Source of the DNA: SIG565 sp045540055
GTDB taxonomy: Bacteria > Bacillota > Clostridia > Oscillospirales > Acutalibacteraceae
Assembly (NCBI GenBank): GCA_045540055.1
Contig: JAZQGO010000011.1
Location: 1-64,000 of the forward strand
Length of the DNA: 64,000 nucleotides
Direction of reading: 5' to 3'
Positions 53,088 to 62,059 of this stretch are shown here, in pieces (the stretch's first letter is position 1; each line of letters begins with the position of its first letter). The position numbers and the translations under genes are program-made. The notes beneath the pieces are model-generated. The model saw only the letters and a list, made by a program, of their open reading frames with translations. It had not been told where the DNA came from and ran no database searches.

Positions 53088-54710
53088 TTATTCGATGGCG
53101 AAAATATAACGGTAAACATCTTGCTCGCCCTTTATAAAGCCGATCTCAATGAGCGGATATTTCTCACTAAATAGTTCTTCAAGCTGAGCAACCTCATCTT
53201 CGTCCGCACCCTTGCCGTAGAAGGCTGTTATAACCTGTTTATCTTCAATATCGGGCAGACGCTCAAAAAGCTGCATAGCGGCGTCAATTGGGCTATTTGT
53301 TGCGGCATAAATTGTGTCGCCCTCAAGTCCAATCCAGTCGTCCTTCTTTATGGTGACGCCGCTCATAAATGCGTCGCGGGTTGCGGTTGTTACATAACCT
53401 GTAGCGACATTTGGCAGACACTGTGTCATGTCACTTATCAGTTCATCAATACTGTCAACCGATAAATCCATCATAGACAGCGCAGAAAATCCCTCTGCTA
53501 TAGAACGGGTTTTAATGACCCTAACATCCGCTTTATCATAAAGCTCGGCCGCCTGTTCGGCAGTAAGCACTACATTTGTGTCGTTAGGAAGCACAACAAT
53601 ATGCTCAGCATTAACCTTGTTAAATGCCTTAATAAAGTCATCGGTAGAGGGGTTGTTGGTGCGTCCGCCGTTGATAACCTCACTTACACCAATACCCGTG
53701 AAAAATTCCATTATACCGTCGCCTGTAGCGGTGGCAATAACGGCAAATTTTTCACGCTTTTGTGTGGCAGACTCAATTTCACTGTGCTGTACAGACATAT
53801 TTTCGATTTTTACTGTAACAAGCTCACCAAACTGTCTTACATAACCAATAACAGTTTCCGGTGAGAATGAGTGCACATGCACCTTAACAAGACTGCCGTC
53901 ACGAACTGTAACAACAGAATCGCCAAGCTCCTGCAATTTAGCCGTCAATTCTTCAAGGCTAAAGGAAGAAATATCGGTTTTGTTGTTAAGAAGCTGTAAA
54001 ATAAACTCGGTACAATAGCCGTATTCAAGGGTGCTATCCTCATTAAAATTTGAGGTATCAACATAGCTTGAGTCAACGGGAATATCGATGTCATCAATGC
54101 TTTCACCGTTTAATACAGCCTGCATACCCTCAAAAATACAAATAATACCTGCGCCACCGCTGTCAACAACGCCTGCCTCTTTAAGCACGGGCAATAGCTC
54201 AGGGGTACCACGTAAAGAACGGTGCAATTCGTCTATAAGACTATCAAAGCACGTTATAAAATTATTGAATGTATGATTAGATAAATATTCACTGCCTTCT
54301 CTGAGTACCGTCAGCATAGTGCCTTCGGTTGGCGTGGCAACGGCCTTGTAGGCATATTGAACACCGCACTCAAATGCTTTTGTGAAGGTGTCAAGCGTGA
54401 ATTCGCTTACATTTTCACTGCCGATAGACAGTCCTCGTATAAACTGCGAAAGAATAACGCCCGAATTGCCTCTGGCAGAGAGTAATGAGTTTCGTGAAAA
54501 TTTGGTCATCAGTTCATCAATTCCGTCAAAGGAGCCCTGAGTTGCTGAAACGCCGCCTTCGATGGTCATTGTCATATTTTTACCTGTATCACCGTCAGGC
54601 ACTGGGAAAACATTAAGCTCATCAATGACCGACATATTCTGCTTTAAATTTCGATAGCCTCCGGCTAACATATCCCGCCAGAGACTAACGCTGATTGTAT
54701 CTGTCTGCAT
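53088..54710 (-). CDS. fakA: fatty acid kinase subunit FakA (DAK/YloV family)
   Basis: 540 residues: N-terminal Dak-type kinase domain with NVFPVPDGDTGKNM (Asp metal ligands) and LLSARGNSGVILSQ, a middle domain, and a C-terminal DegV-like fold (from about 310). In S. aureus FakA phosphorylates fatty acids held by FakB. The two DegV genes directly upstream fit that partnership. Full length. Confidence 0.93.
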   Translation of the reverse strand: MQTDTISVSLWRDMLAGGYRNLKQNMSVIDELNVFPVPDGDTGKNMTMTIEGGVSATQGSFDGIDELMTKFSRNSLLSARGNSGVILSQFIRGLSIGSENVSEFTLDTFTKAFECGVQYAYKAVATPTEGTMLTVLREGSEYLSNHTFNNFITCFDSLIDELHRSLRGTPELLPVLKEAGVVDSGGAGIICIFEGMQAVLNGESIDDIDIPVDSSYVDTSNFNEDSTLEYGYCTEFILQLLNNKTDISSFSLEELTAKLQELGDSVVTVRDGSLVKVHVHSFSPETVIGYVRQFGELVTVKIENMSVQHSEIESATQKREKFAVIATATGDGIMEFFTGIGVSEVINGGRTNNPSTDDFIKAFNKVNAEHIVVLPNDTNVVLTAEQAAELYDKADVRVIKTRSIAEGFSALSMMDLSVDSIDELISDMTQCLPNVATGYVTTATRDAFMSGVTIKKDDWIGLEGDTIYAATNSPIDAAMQLFERLPDIEDKQVITAFYGKGADEDEVAQLEELFSEKYPLIEIGFIKGEQDVYRYIFAIE

Positions 54711-54715
54711 CGTAA

Positions 54716-55600
54716 TTATTCACCCTTAATTGTAACTTCTTTACCGTAGCAAAAACTTATAATAGTTCCGGGGCCTACACATGAGCCGACAATCGGGGCA
54801 ATGTAGTCAATATGTACACCCTTAAAGGCGGCACGCTCAAGAATCAGTTCCTTTAACTGTTCAGCACTTGTGATATCATCGGCGTGCGATATGTAAAGAA
54901 TCTGTTCTTCAGGATTTTCGGCGGCAGCCGCAATATCCTCAGCAATAGCAATTTTGGCATTAAGCGAGCCCTTTGTTTTTTTATACGCATAGTTTTGCCC
55001 CGTTATGTCAGAAATGATAATGGGCTTTACACCGAAAAGATTACCAAAAAAGGCCTTTGATGCCTTAACTCTGCCTGCGCGGCGCAAATATTCAAGCGTA
55101 TCAGCGGTGCCGAACTGATTAACCTTAAGCCGATTATCTAAAAGATAATCGGCAGTTTCTTTGGCGCTTTTGCCATCATCTCTCATCTCGGATGCCTTAA
55201 TGGCAATGCTTGCCTGACCGAGCGAGCTGATAAGCGAATCAACACAGTAAACGGTGTTATTCGGATATTCCTCGGCCAATTCTCTTGCCACAACGGTAGC
55301 AAGATTATATGAGCCGGAGAGTGCCGATGAGCAGGATACATAAATTACATCCTTACCTGCCTTTAAGCTTTCAGAAAATCTTTCATAATAAAGCTCACGA
55401 GGAACCTGTGTGGTTGTGATACGCTTACCTGCACGCATAAGGTCATAAAATTCCTTAGGTGAATGACTTTCCCAATCAAGTGACGCAGGATATTCTACAC
55501 CGTCGAGCACATAGTTCATTGTGACATAGTCAATTTTGTATTTCTCCCTGAGTTCTTTATTCAAGTCAGAGGTTGAGTCAGTAATAATTGTAAAGCTCAT
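54716..55600 (-). CDS. fakB: DegV/FakB fatty acid-binding protein 1
   Basis: 294 residues of the DegV fold. TDSTSDLNKEL at the start, SALSGSYNLA in the lipid-contact region and the C-terminal VGSCVGPGTIISFCYG are family marks. It binds a fatty acid for phosphorylation by FakA. The start is ATG 55600 after GAGGG; a further ATG upstream (55633) lies in the previous gene. Only 115 bp-scale spacing separates the genes in the operon. Confidence 0.92.
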   Translation of the reverse strand: MSFTIITDSTSDLNKELREKYKIDYVTMNYVLDGVEYPASLDWESHSPKEFYDLMRAGKRITTTQVPRELYYERFSESLKAGKDVIYVSCSSALSGSYNLATVVARELAEEYPNNTVYCVDSLISSLGQASIAIKASEMRDDGKSAKETADYLLDNRLKVNQFGTADTLEYLRRAGRVKASKAFFGNLFGVKPIIISDITGQNYAYKKTKGSLNAKIAIAEDIAAAAENPEEQILYISHADDITSAEQLKELILERAAFKGVHIDYIAPIVGSCVGPGTIISFCYGKEVTIKGE

Positions 55601-55604
55601 TTTT

Positions 55605-56555
55605 TTAACCCTCTTTATTTTTTTGTGATTCAATTATACTTGCCATAAGAGCCTTTTCTTCGGTAAGATTTTCACTTACAGGCTTACCGCGGTAGAAGGT
55701 AGCGCAAAGGCCAGGGCCTATTGTTGCTCCGCACGCCATACCTACAGTGTGAATAATAACCTCTTTTGGCTTTATTGTCTCTTTAATTTTTTCAGCAAGC
55801 AGCTTTGCTGCGGCCTCACGATTTGTGTGCGCAACGAACACTATCTGATTTTCCGGCTCGACAATAGTCTCGGACATATACTTAATATCAGCATCAATAG
55901 CGTCACGCTGACCTTTAATTTTACCTATAACCTCCGACATACCCTTGTGGTTGAAGTCGGCCATAATATTAAGACCAATCATCTGGCCAAAGAAGGCTTT
56001 AAAGTTGGTAACACGTCCGGTCTTAACAAGGAAAAACAGATCATCCATAGAGCCGATTTGATGTATTGTATTTTTAATGCCGTTGATATAGTCTGCAACC
56101 TCATCAATGGTTTTACCCTCATCTCTTTTAAGGCAGGCCTCAATTACGAGCAGCGCAAGAGAGGTGGAATAACGCATTGAATCTATGCAGATTATTTTAC
56201 GATTGGGATATTTCTCCTTTAATTCGTTGGCAATCTGAACACAGTTTGAGTATGAAACCGAAAGACCCGACGACAGCGAAATGCTTAAAACATCTATACC
56301 CTGTGACAAATATTTTTCAAAGGTCTCCATAACCTCGCCCAAAGGAGGAGTAGCGGTGGTGTAAAGAGCCTTTCTGCCCTTCATCGAGTCATAATATTCC
56401 TTAGGTGTCATGGTCTCCCAATCAAGCGAAATTATTTCTTCCTTGCCATCGGGATGATACATAATGCCGTGCAGATAATCTTCAACCCCAAATCTGTCAC
56501 GCAACTCCTTGGTTAAATCACAAGAAGTATCAGGGATAATTGCAAAACCATCCAT
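55605..56555 (-). CDS. fakB: DegV/FakB fatty acid-binding protein 2
   Basis: 316 residues, paralogue of the next gene: PDTSCDLTKEL, SLSSGLSVSYSNCVQIA and GMACGATIGPGLCATFYRG. S. aureus has two FakBs with different chain or saturation preference, so two here may divide substrates the same way. First gene of the fak-plsX unit. RBS GGAGAG precedes ATG 56555. Its stop is 4 nt before the start of the other fakB. Confidence 0.92.
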   Translation of the reverse strand: MDGFAIIPDTSCDLTKELRDRFGVEDYLHGIMYHPDGKEEIISLDWETMTPKEYYDSMKGRKALYTTATPPLGEVMETFEKYLSQGIDVLSISLSSGLSVSYSNCVQIANELKEKYPNRKIICIDSMRYSTSLALLVIEACLKRDEGKTIDEVADYINGIKNTIHQIGSMDDLFFLVKTGRVTNFKAFFGQMIGLNIMADFNHKGMSEVIGKIKGQRDAIDADIKYMSETIVEPENQIVFVAHTNREAAAKLLAEKIKETIKPKEVIIHTVGMACGATIGPGLCATFYRGKPVSENLTEEKALMASIIESQKNKEG

Positions 56556-56661
56556 TTTAATCTCTCCTAAAAAGTATATAGTGATAATATATCACAAAAA
56601 ACGACATTTTTCAATAAAACTTAACAATTTATAAAAAATTAATGCAATTTAATAAAAGATT

Positions 56662-56670
56662 TGATATAAT
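56662..56670 (+). promoter_or_regulatory. extended -10 promoter of the cysteine hydrolase gene
   Basis: TGATATAAT (TG-N-TATAAT), 49 bp before the ATG; no good -35 is seen, as expected for an extended -10 promoter. Confidence 0.5.
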
Positions 56671-56718
56671 GACTTTATTGTTGCTAAAATGTATGTTTTT
56701 ATCTATCGGAGGTTTTGT

Positions 56719-57669
56719 ATGGAGTGGATAATTGCGGCAGTTCTGCTTATTTTTGCGGGCGGTATTATTGCTATGCTTTCGGTTACTGTGCCGATAGCTA
56801 AGAATGTTTATAAAGAACAGCTTGTAAGAACAGAGCCTGAAAAGTGGGGACGTGTTTGTTCCTGCCCTGAAAATGAAGAACAGCAGGCAATGTGGGATGC
56901 CGGCTGTGCTTGGGCTGCGAGTAATGCCGATAAAAAGCAGGATGTTCACATAGTGCACGACTCTCTTAATTTATACGGCGAGTTCTACCGTTTTTCAGAT
57001 AGCGGTAAATGTGTAATTATATTACCCGGCAGATGTGAATGTCTTAAATATTCTTACTACTTTGCGCCGGCTTACGAGAGGTCAGGCTATAATGTTTTGG
57101 TTATTGATACCCGCGCTCACGGTAACAGTGACGGTAAATATAACACTATTGGCGCTAAAGAGAGCGGTGATGTGCTTGCTTGGGTAAGAATGCTTGAAGA
57201 AAGCTTTGGCATAGACACTATCTATTTTCATACAATTTGTGTCGGTACTGCCTCGGGTCTTTTGGCAATGACCGATAAAGCATGTCCCGATTCGGTAAAG
57301 GGCATTGTAACTGAAGGATGTTTTACAAGCTTTCGTGAGACCTTTAAGCAGCATATGATACAGATTAACAAACCCTTGTTTCCTGTTTTAGATTTAGTAA
57401 TGTATCAAATCACTAAAAACACAGGCACTAATCTTAGAAAAACGGCGCCGATAAAGGTTATTGGCAAATTGAAGCAAAGAGCATTGTTTCTTTATGGTGA
57501 ACAAGACGTATTTTCATTACCTGAAAAAAGCAAGCAACTGTTCAATAAGTGCGGCAGTAGTGATAAAAGAATCGTTTGGTTCGATAAAGGCGGCCATTCG
57601 CATCTTCGCATAAATAATACAGAAAAATACGACCAGGCTATAGTGGATTTTTTAAATGATGAAAAGTAA
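56719..57669 (+). CDS. alpha/beta hydrolase with cysteine in the nucleophile position
   Basis: 316 residues: N-terminal membrane helix (about 3-25), then a hydrolase domain with ILPGRCECLKYSYYFAP, the acid-turn DTRAHGNSDGK and a late His in GGHSHL. The nucleophile elbow, usually GxSxG, reads TICVG with Cys 174 in the Ser place, as in dienelactone hydrolases. Catalysis by Cys, or a lost function, is possible. CGGAGG site before ATG 56719. The last 14 bp overlap the deacetylase gene, so they are coupled. Confidence 0.82.
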   Translation: MEWIIAAVLLIFAGGIIAMLSVTVPIAKNVYKEQLVRTEPEKWGRVCSCPENEEQQAMWDAGCAWAASNADKKQDVHIVHDSLNLYGEFYRFSDSGKCVIILPGRCECLKYSYYFAPAYERSGYNVLVIDTRAHGNSDGKYNTIGAKESGDVLAWVRMLEESFGIDTIYFHTICVGTASGLLAMTDKACPDSVKGIVTEGCFTSFRETFKQHMIQINKPLFPVLDLVMYQITKNTGTNLRKTAPIKVIGKLKQRALFLYGEQDVFSLPEKSKQLFNKCGSSDKRIVWFDKGGHSHLRINNTEKYDQAIVDFLNDEK

Positions 57670-58537
57670 TAATCAGCGTAAAATGGCCGTTTTCACGATG
57701 GATATCGAAAATCTTACCGATACAGGCTGTATTATGAACAGCGATTTAGAGATTCATCAGGATATGCTTGACGGCCTTGACGAATATGTTTCAATTCTTG
57801 ACAAATATAATATAAAAGCGACCTTCTTTGCGGTTTGTGAGGCGGCTCAGACCGTTCAGGAAAAACTGAAGCGTTATATTTCGAACGGTCACGATTTAGC
57901 TCTTCACGGCTATGACCATACGGCGCCCATTACACTTAAATGCGACGAGTTTCGTTACAGAATAGCGTCGGCTAAAAAGTGGCTTGAAGAGCTTTTCGGT
58001 GTTGAGGTGAGGGGCTACAGAGCACCATTTTTCAGCCTTGATAATGAGCATCTTGAAATACTTTCGGAGTTGGGTTTTAAGTACGATTCAAGCCGTTTTG
58101 ACTTTCCCAAGCGTGACTATGCGGCCAAAATTGACGTAAGCCGATTTAATAGGATTACCGAAAATGTTTTCAGACGCGGTGACTTTTTTGAGTTTGGTAT
58201 GCCGTGTCACCAGTGGTTTGGTCTGCGTATACCTGTTTCGGGTGGCGGTTATGCACGAATGAGTGAGTGGACCTTCTTTTTGTCTATGCTTCATCAGTAT
58301 TTAACACATAGTGATTATTATGTGTTTTATCTGCACCCGTTTGAGTTATCAAAAATGAAGATGCCGAACACCCCGAATCTTAAGGCCTATGACCAATATT
58401 ATTTGAGAGCGGGGGTTAAAAGCTATCGTCGCAAAATCGAGATAATTATTAAAATGCTTAAAAAACTAGGTTATGAATTTGTAACCTTTGATGAGCTGGC
58501 AAACCGACTGCAAAGTGGCGAAAAAATGTTTAATTAA
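57656..58537 (+). CDS. polysaccharide deacetylase family protein
   Basis: 293 residues, NodB homology: FTMDIENL (first Asp), LALHGYDHTAP (metal His pair region), RGYRAPFFSLD and HPFELSKM near the end. No signal peptide. Substrate is a cell-wall or lipid-linked N-acetyl sugar in most relatives. Coupled to the hydrolase upstream by an overlap. The stop lies just before the MITE-like repeat. Confidence 0.87.
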   Translation: MMKSNNQRKMAVFTMDIENLTDTGCIMNSDLEIHQDMLDGLDEYVSILDKYNIKATFFAVCEAAQTVQEKLKRYISNGHDLALHGYDHTAPITLKCDEFRYRIASAKKWLEELFGVEVRGYRAPFFSLDNEHLEILSELGFKYDSSRFDFPKRDYAAKIDVSRFNRITENVFRRGDFFEFGMPCHQWFGLRIPVSGGGYARMSEWTFFLSMLHQYLTHSDYYVFYLHPFELSKMKMPNTPNLKAYDQYYLRAGVKSYRRKIEIIIKMLKKLGYEFVTFDELANRLQSGEKMFN

Positions 58538-58538
58538 A

Positions 58539-58846
58539 AAAGGTGATTACCAAACGGAGCGTTCACATAGGGAGAAATTGGTTTTGGAATAAAAAATTGC
58601 CCTATTTCTTTGCCTTAAACCTTGAAATACGCTAGTATATCTGCGGTTTTGCGGCTTCGATAATAGAACAATTTTTAAATTACAAAACTGCACGCACCCG
58701 AAGAAGATGAATTTTTAGTGGGCTAACAGACGAAAAAGCACGGTAATGCTGACGCATACCGTGCTTTTTTAACACATTAGACCGCAAAAATTCACTTTTT
58801 CGGGCAAATTATCCCTATGTGAACGCTCCGTTTGGTAATCACCTTT
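58539..58846. mobile_element. MITE-like repeat, copy 2, with perfect 32-bp terminal inverted repeats
   Basis: Left end 58542-58573 (GGTGATTACCAAACGGAGCG...) is the exact reverse complement of the right end 58812-58843; three more base pairs (AAA/TTT) extend the match. 308 bp, no coding capacity, no transposase. The right half (58700-58840) is the reverse complement of most of copy 1 at 27183-27330. It sits exactly between the stop codons of two convergent genes. No clear target duplication could be read. Confidence 0.85.
58733..58770. terminator. internal hairpin of MITE copy 2, likely bidirectional terminator
   Basis: AAAAAGCACGGTA (58733-58745) pairs with TACCGTGCTTTTT (58757-58769), the same hairpin as in copy 1, with A and T runs on both strands, so it could end transcription of the deacetylase and of the phosphopantetheinyl transferase. 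Confidence 0.65.
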
Positions 58847-58849
58847 AAT

Positions 58850-59416
58850 TTATTCCCTAATAATGGTTATTATGCAATTATTTTCAAAATAATGCAGTGG
58901 TTTGAGCTCGCAGTAGCTGATAGACTTAAGCTTTGTAATGCCTGTGCCAAGCATTTTAAAATAGGCTTCCTTAGCGGTCCATATTTTATAAAAGCGTATA
59001 AGCTTTTCACGCTCGTCCTTAGCGTCCGACAGAAATTCAATATCACTCTTGGTACACAGTATTTTCGTAATATCGGTTTTGATGGGTTTAATTACTTCAA
59101 TATCTATTCCTATTTCTCTTTGGTCAATTACTAAGGAAAGAAAATTGACCGAGTGGCTTATATTAAAACAGAAGGGCAGATTTTCAGCATACGGCTTGCC
59201 GTCTTTAGTGCGATTAAGTTTGATTTTTTCGGTAGCCATACCCGATATTTTTGATAATTCTGTCTTTACCGCCCATTCGCCGTATACCGACATTTCTCTC
59301 GTGGGTATGTGCTTGCCCGATAATAATTTTTCTTTTCGTCCTGCCTCCATCAGTTCAAGGCATCTGTTATAATCGTTTATATTAAAATCATCGCTTGAAT
59401 ATAAAAACCACTTCAA
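58850..59416 (-). CDS. 4'-phosphopantetheinyl transferase (Sfp type)
   Basis: 188 residues. Motifs IGIDIEVIKP (Mg site) and WTAKEAYFKMLGTG are diagnostic of the Sfp/AcpT type, which activates carrier domains with the coenzyme A arm. The start is TTG at 59416, 6 nt after GGAGGG; an out-of-frame ATG at 59420 is not used. Its divergent neighbours encode two carrier domains, which it probably activates. Unlike AcpS it can act on secondary-metabolite carriers. Confidence 0.9.
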   Translation of the reverse strand: MKWFLYSSDDFNINDYNRCLELMEAGRKEKLLSGKHIPTREMSVYGEWAVKTELSKISGMATEKIKLNRTKDGKPYAENLPFCFNISHSVNFLSLVIDQREIGIDIEVIKPIKTDITKILCTKSDIEFLSDAKDEREKLIRFYKIWTAKEAYFKMLGTGITKLKSISYCELKPLHYFENNCIITIIRE

Positions 59417-59507
59417 ACATAGCCCTCCTTTAATCCCAATGAATCTTGACTTTGATAATATTTACTTATATAATAACAGAGATAGTTTTTTGATTCAAGG
59501 TGTTAAG

Positions 59508-61412
59508 ATGAAAAAAGAGCTTAAAAATTTAATTAAACAAAATGCGCAGGCTTTAAGAACCTCAAATCAGGACTTTAAGGATATTTACAAAATTACTTTT
59601 TCACACCCCGATTATATTATGGCTGAAAGCAATGACGGTTTTCGTACATATAAGTACTCATATGGGGATATGTACAAGCGGTGCGAGGCGACGGCTGCGT
59701 CAATTTATGCAGTTCTTGGCGATACACACGGCTTTATTGGCTTACAGATGGAAAACAGCGTCGATTGGATTGCGGCCTTCTGGGGAATTTTAAAAAGCGG
59801 CAATAAGCCTTATCTTGTCAATACAAGGCATCCCGAAAGTATTACTAAACGCATATTCGAAACGCTAAAAATAAATAAGGTCATTTGCGATAAAAAGGGC
59901 GGCCTTGATGTAGAATATATTGAATTTTCGTCATTGCCCGAATCGCAGGCCTGCACAGCCGAGTTTGAGAACGAAATAGCAATTGCAACATCGGCAACCT
60001 CACTTAATGAAACGATATGCTTTTATGATGGTAAGGCGCTTTCGGCTCAGATTCTTAATTCCGAGAAGATTGTTAAAGATAACAAGAGAATTGCAAAACA
60101 CTATAAGGGTCAGCTTAAACTTTTGGCGTTTTTGCCTTTTTATCATATCTTCGGTCTGTGTGCGGTGTATTTTTGGTTTACCTTCTTTTGCAGAACGCTG
60201 GTGTTTTTACGGGATATGGCACCCGATACGATTTTAAGCACCTGTCGCAGACACGAGGTTACCCATATTTTTGCGGTGCCACTGCTTTGGCACACCATAG
60301 AGCAAAAGGTTATAAAAAGTGCCGAGCAACAGGGTAGATTAAAAAAACTGCAAAAGGGTATAGGTATCTGCACGAAATTGCAGAATATTTTTCCGTATTT
60401 TGGTTCGTGGTTATCAAAGAAGATTATGTCTTCGGTTACCGAGCAGATTTTCGGTCAGAGCGTGCAGTTTCTTATAAGCGGCGGCAGTTTTATTAAAAAA
60501 TCAACCTTAGAGCTGCTAAATGGTATAGGTTACCCGCTTCATAACGGCTACGGTATGAGCGAAATCGGCATTGCGTCGGTTGAACTGCGTGACCGCCCGA
60601 AAGACAGAAATTTGTCGTCAATCGGTCGACCGTTCATATCTGCTGAGTATAAAATTGATGCCGATGGCGTGCTTTTTGTTAAAGGTCAATCGGTCTGCAC
60701 AAGAAGAATTATCGGCGGTAAAGAGATTGTTACTGACGGCTGGTTTAATACGGGTGATATTGTCGAGCGTGATGAGCAGGGCAATTACTATATTGTCGGC
60801 AGACAAAGTGACGTCGTAATAGGTGAGAACGGTGAAAATATAAATCCCGATACGGTAGAGCAGTGCTTTAACGTTAAGGATGTACTCTCACTGTCAGTGC
60901 TCGGCTTATCGATTGACTCACAACAGCAGTTGTGTCTTGTAGCGCAGGTGAGCAGATATTTATCATCGCAGAGAATAGATGCGTTAAGACGTGAATTAGA
61001 GTCAATAAATTCAGCACTTCCGCTTACACTGCAGGTGAGAAAATTCTATATGACCTATGATGCTCTGTCGGCCGAAACCGCAATCAAGGTAAGCCGTAAA
61101 TATCTTGAAAGGGCTATAAATAACGGTTCTGTTAAGCTATTACCTTTCAGCAGGGTAGAGGCAGGTGACGCCTTTGATAAGCAGAGCCCCATCGTTAAAA
61201 AGGTTACTGAAATTATTGCCGAAATATTATCACTCGATGCCGAAGAAATCGACTGTGACGCCCATCTTATTCTCGATATAGGTGCGTCAAGTCTTCAGTA
61301 TTTCTCTATTCTTTCTGCTCTGGCGAGTGAATTTTGCGTATCTGCGCAGGACGGCGAGGACTACGCTTATACTGTGCGTGACATCAGCGCATATATAGAA
61401 AGGTATATTTAG
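59508..61412 (+). CDS. acyl/aryl-AMP ligase with C-terminal carrier domain
   Basis: 634 residues. Adenylating domain (about 25-520): FLPFYHIFGLCAVY, NGYGMSEIGIAS (A5), GWFNTGD (A7), GRQSDVVIGENGENINPD (A8), and the A10 Lys in TAIKVS. The P-loop (A3), usually TSGTTGxPK, reads TSATSLNETICFYDG, a strong deviation. A carrier domain follows (about 555-634) with DIGASSLQYF, the Ser being the phosphopantetheine site. It would load an acyl group onto its own carrier. ATG 59508 chosen for the AAGGTG site; an earlier ATG lies in the divergent leader. Confidence 0.85.
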   Translation: MKKELKNLIKQNAQALRTSNQDFKDIYKITFSHPDYIMAESNDGFRTYKYSYGDMYKRCEATAASIYAVLGDTHGFIGLQMENSVDWIAAFWGILKSGNKPYLVNTRHPESITKRIFETLKINKVICDKKGGLDVEYIEFSSLPESQACTAEFENEIAIATSATSLNETICFYDGKALSAQILNSEKIVKDNKRIAKHYKGQLKLLAFLPFYHIFGLCAVYFWFTFFCRTLVFLRDMAPDTILSTCRRHEVTHIFAVPLLWHTIEQKVIKSAEQQGRLKKLQKGIGICTKLQNIFPYFGSWLSKKIMSSVTEQIFGQSVQFLISGGSFIKKSTLELLNGIGYPLHNGYGMSEIGIASVELRDRPKDRNLSSIGRPFISAEYKIDADGVLFVKGQSVCTRRIIGGKEIVTDGWFNTGDIVERDEQGNYYIVGRQSDVVIGENGENINPDTVEQCFNVKDVLSLSVLGLSIDSQQQLCLVAQVSRYLSSQRIDALRRELESINSALPLTLQVRKFYMTYDALSAETAIKVSRKYLERAINNGSVKLLPFSRVEAGDAFDKQSPIVKKVTEIIAEILSLDAEEIDCDAHLILDIGASSLQYFSILSALASEFCVSAQDGEDYAYTVRDISAYIERYI

Positions 61413-61414
61413 TT

Positions 61415-62059
61415 ATGAAGCAAAAGAATGTTAATTGGTTGCTGCTTTGGTTTGTCAAATTGACAGGCGCGCCTCTTGCATTACTCTTTTTTAAACCGAG
61501 GATTTACTATGTTGATAAGGCTGTACAGTCCCGTCGGTTGCCAAAGGGATGTATACTTATGTCGAATCACAAGTCGCTTATGGATTTTGTGTTATATTTA
61601 TGTGTGTTTTTCGGTAGAACCATACGGTTTTTAATGGCCGAGGTGTTGTTTAATAAAAGCAAGCTTTTTGCGTCGTTTTTGTTTGGTATCGGCGGCATAT
61701 ATGTAAATCGTGATACATATGATTTTGGCTTTATGCAGGAATCGATAAAGGTGCTCGACCGAGGTGGAACGGTTGGTGTTTTCCCCGAAGGTCGTTTGCC
61801 CGTCGGCGGTAAGGCGTGGCCCTTTAAGCCCAGTATTACATATATAGCTCTGAACACAGATAAAGTGATTGTGCCGGTTTACACCGACGGAAATTATGGT
61901 ATATTTAAGCGGGCGAGCGTAGTTATCGGCACACCAATTGATGTACACGAGTATTGCACCGAAAAAAATCCGAGTGAGGATGAAATAAAGCGTCTGACCG
62001 ATTTGCTCGAAGCAAAAATGGCAGAACTAAAGGAGTTTCTTGAAAACAATGCAAAATAA
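61415..62059 (+). CDS. PlsC-type acyltransferase 1
   Basis: 214 residues, lysophosphatidate acyltransferase fold: MSNHKSLMD (NHx4D catalytic pair), FPEGRLPVGG (phosphate-binding EGR) and VPVYTDGNYG. N-terminal hydrophobic segment. Starts 2 nt after the ligase stop, so coupled. Transfers an acyl chain to a hydroxyl. It is one of two in tandem, perhaps acting on sn-1 and sn-2 positions or on a different acceptor. Confidence 0.87.
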   Translation: MKQKNVNWLLLWFVKLTGAPLALLFFKPRIYYVDKAVQSRRLPKGCILMSNHKSLMDFVLYLCVFFGRTIRFLMAEVLFNKSKLFASFLFGIGGIYVNRDTYDFGFMQESIKVLDRGGTVGVFPEGRLPVGGKAWPFKPSITYIALNTDKVIVPVYTDGNYGIFKRASVVIGTPIDVHEYCTEKNPSEDEIKRLTDLLEAKMAELKEFLENNAK

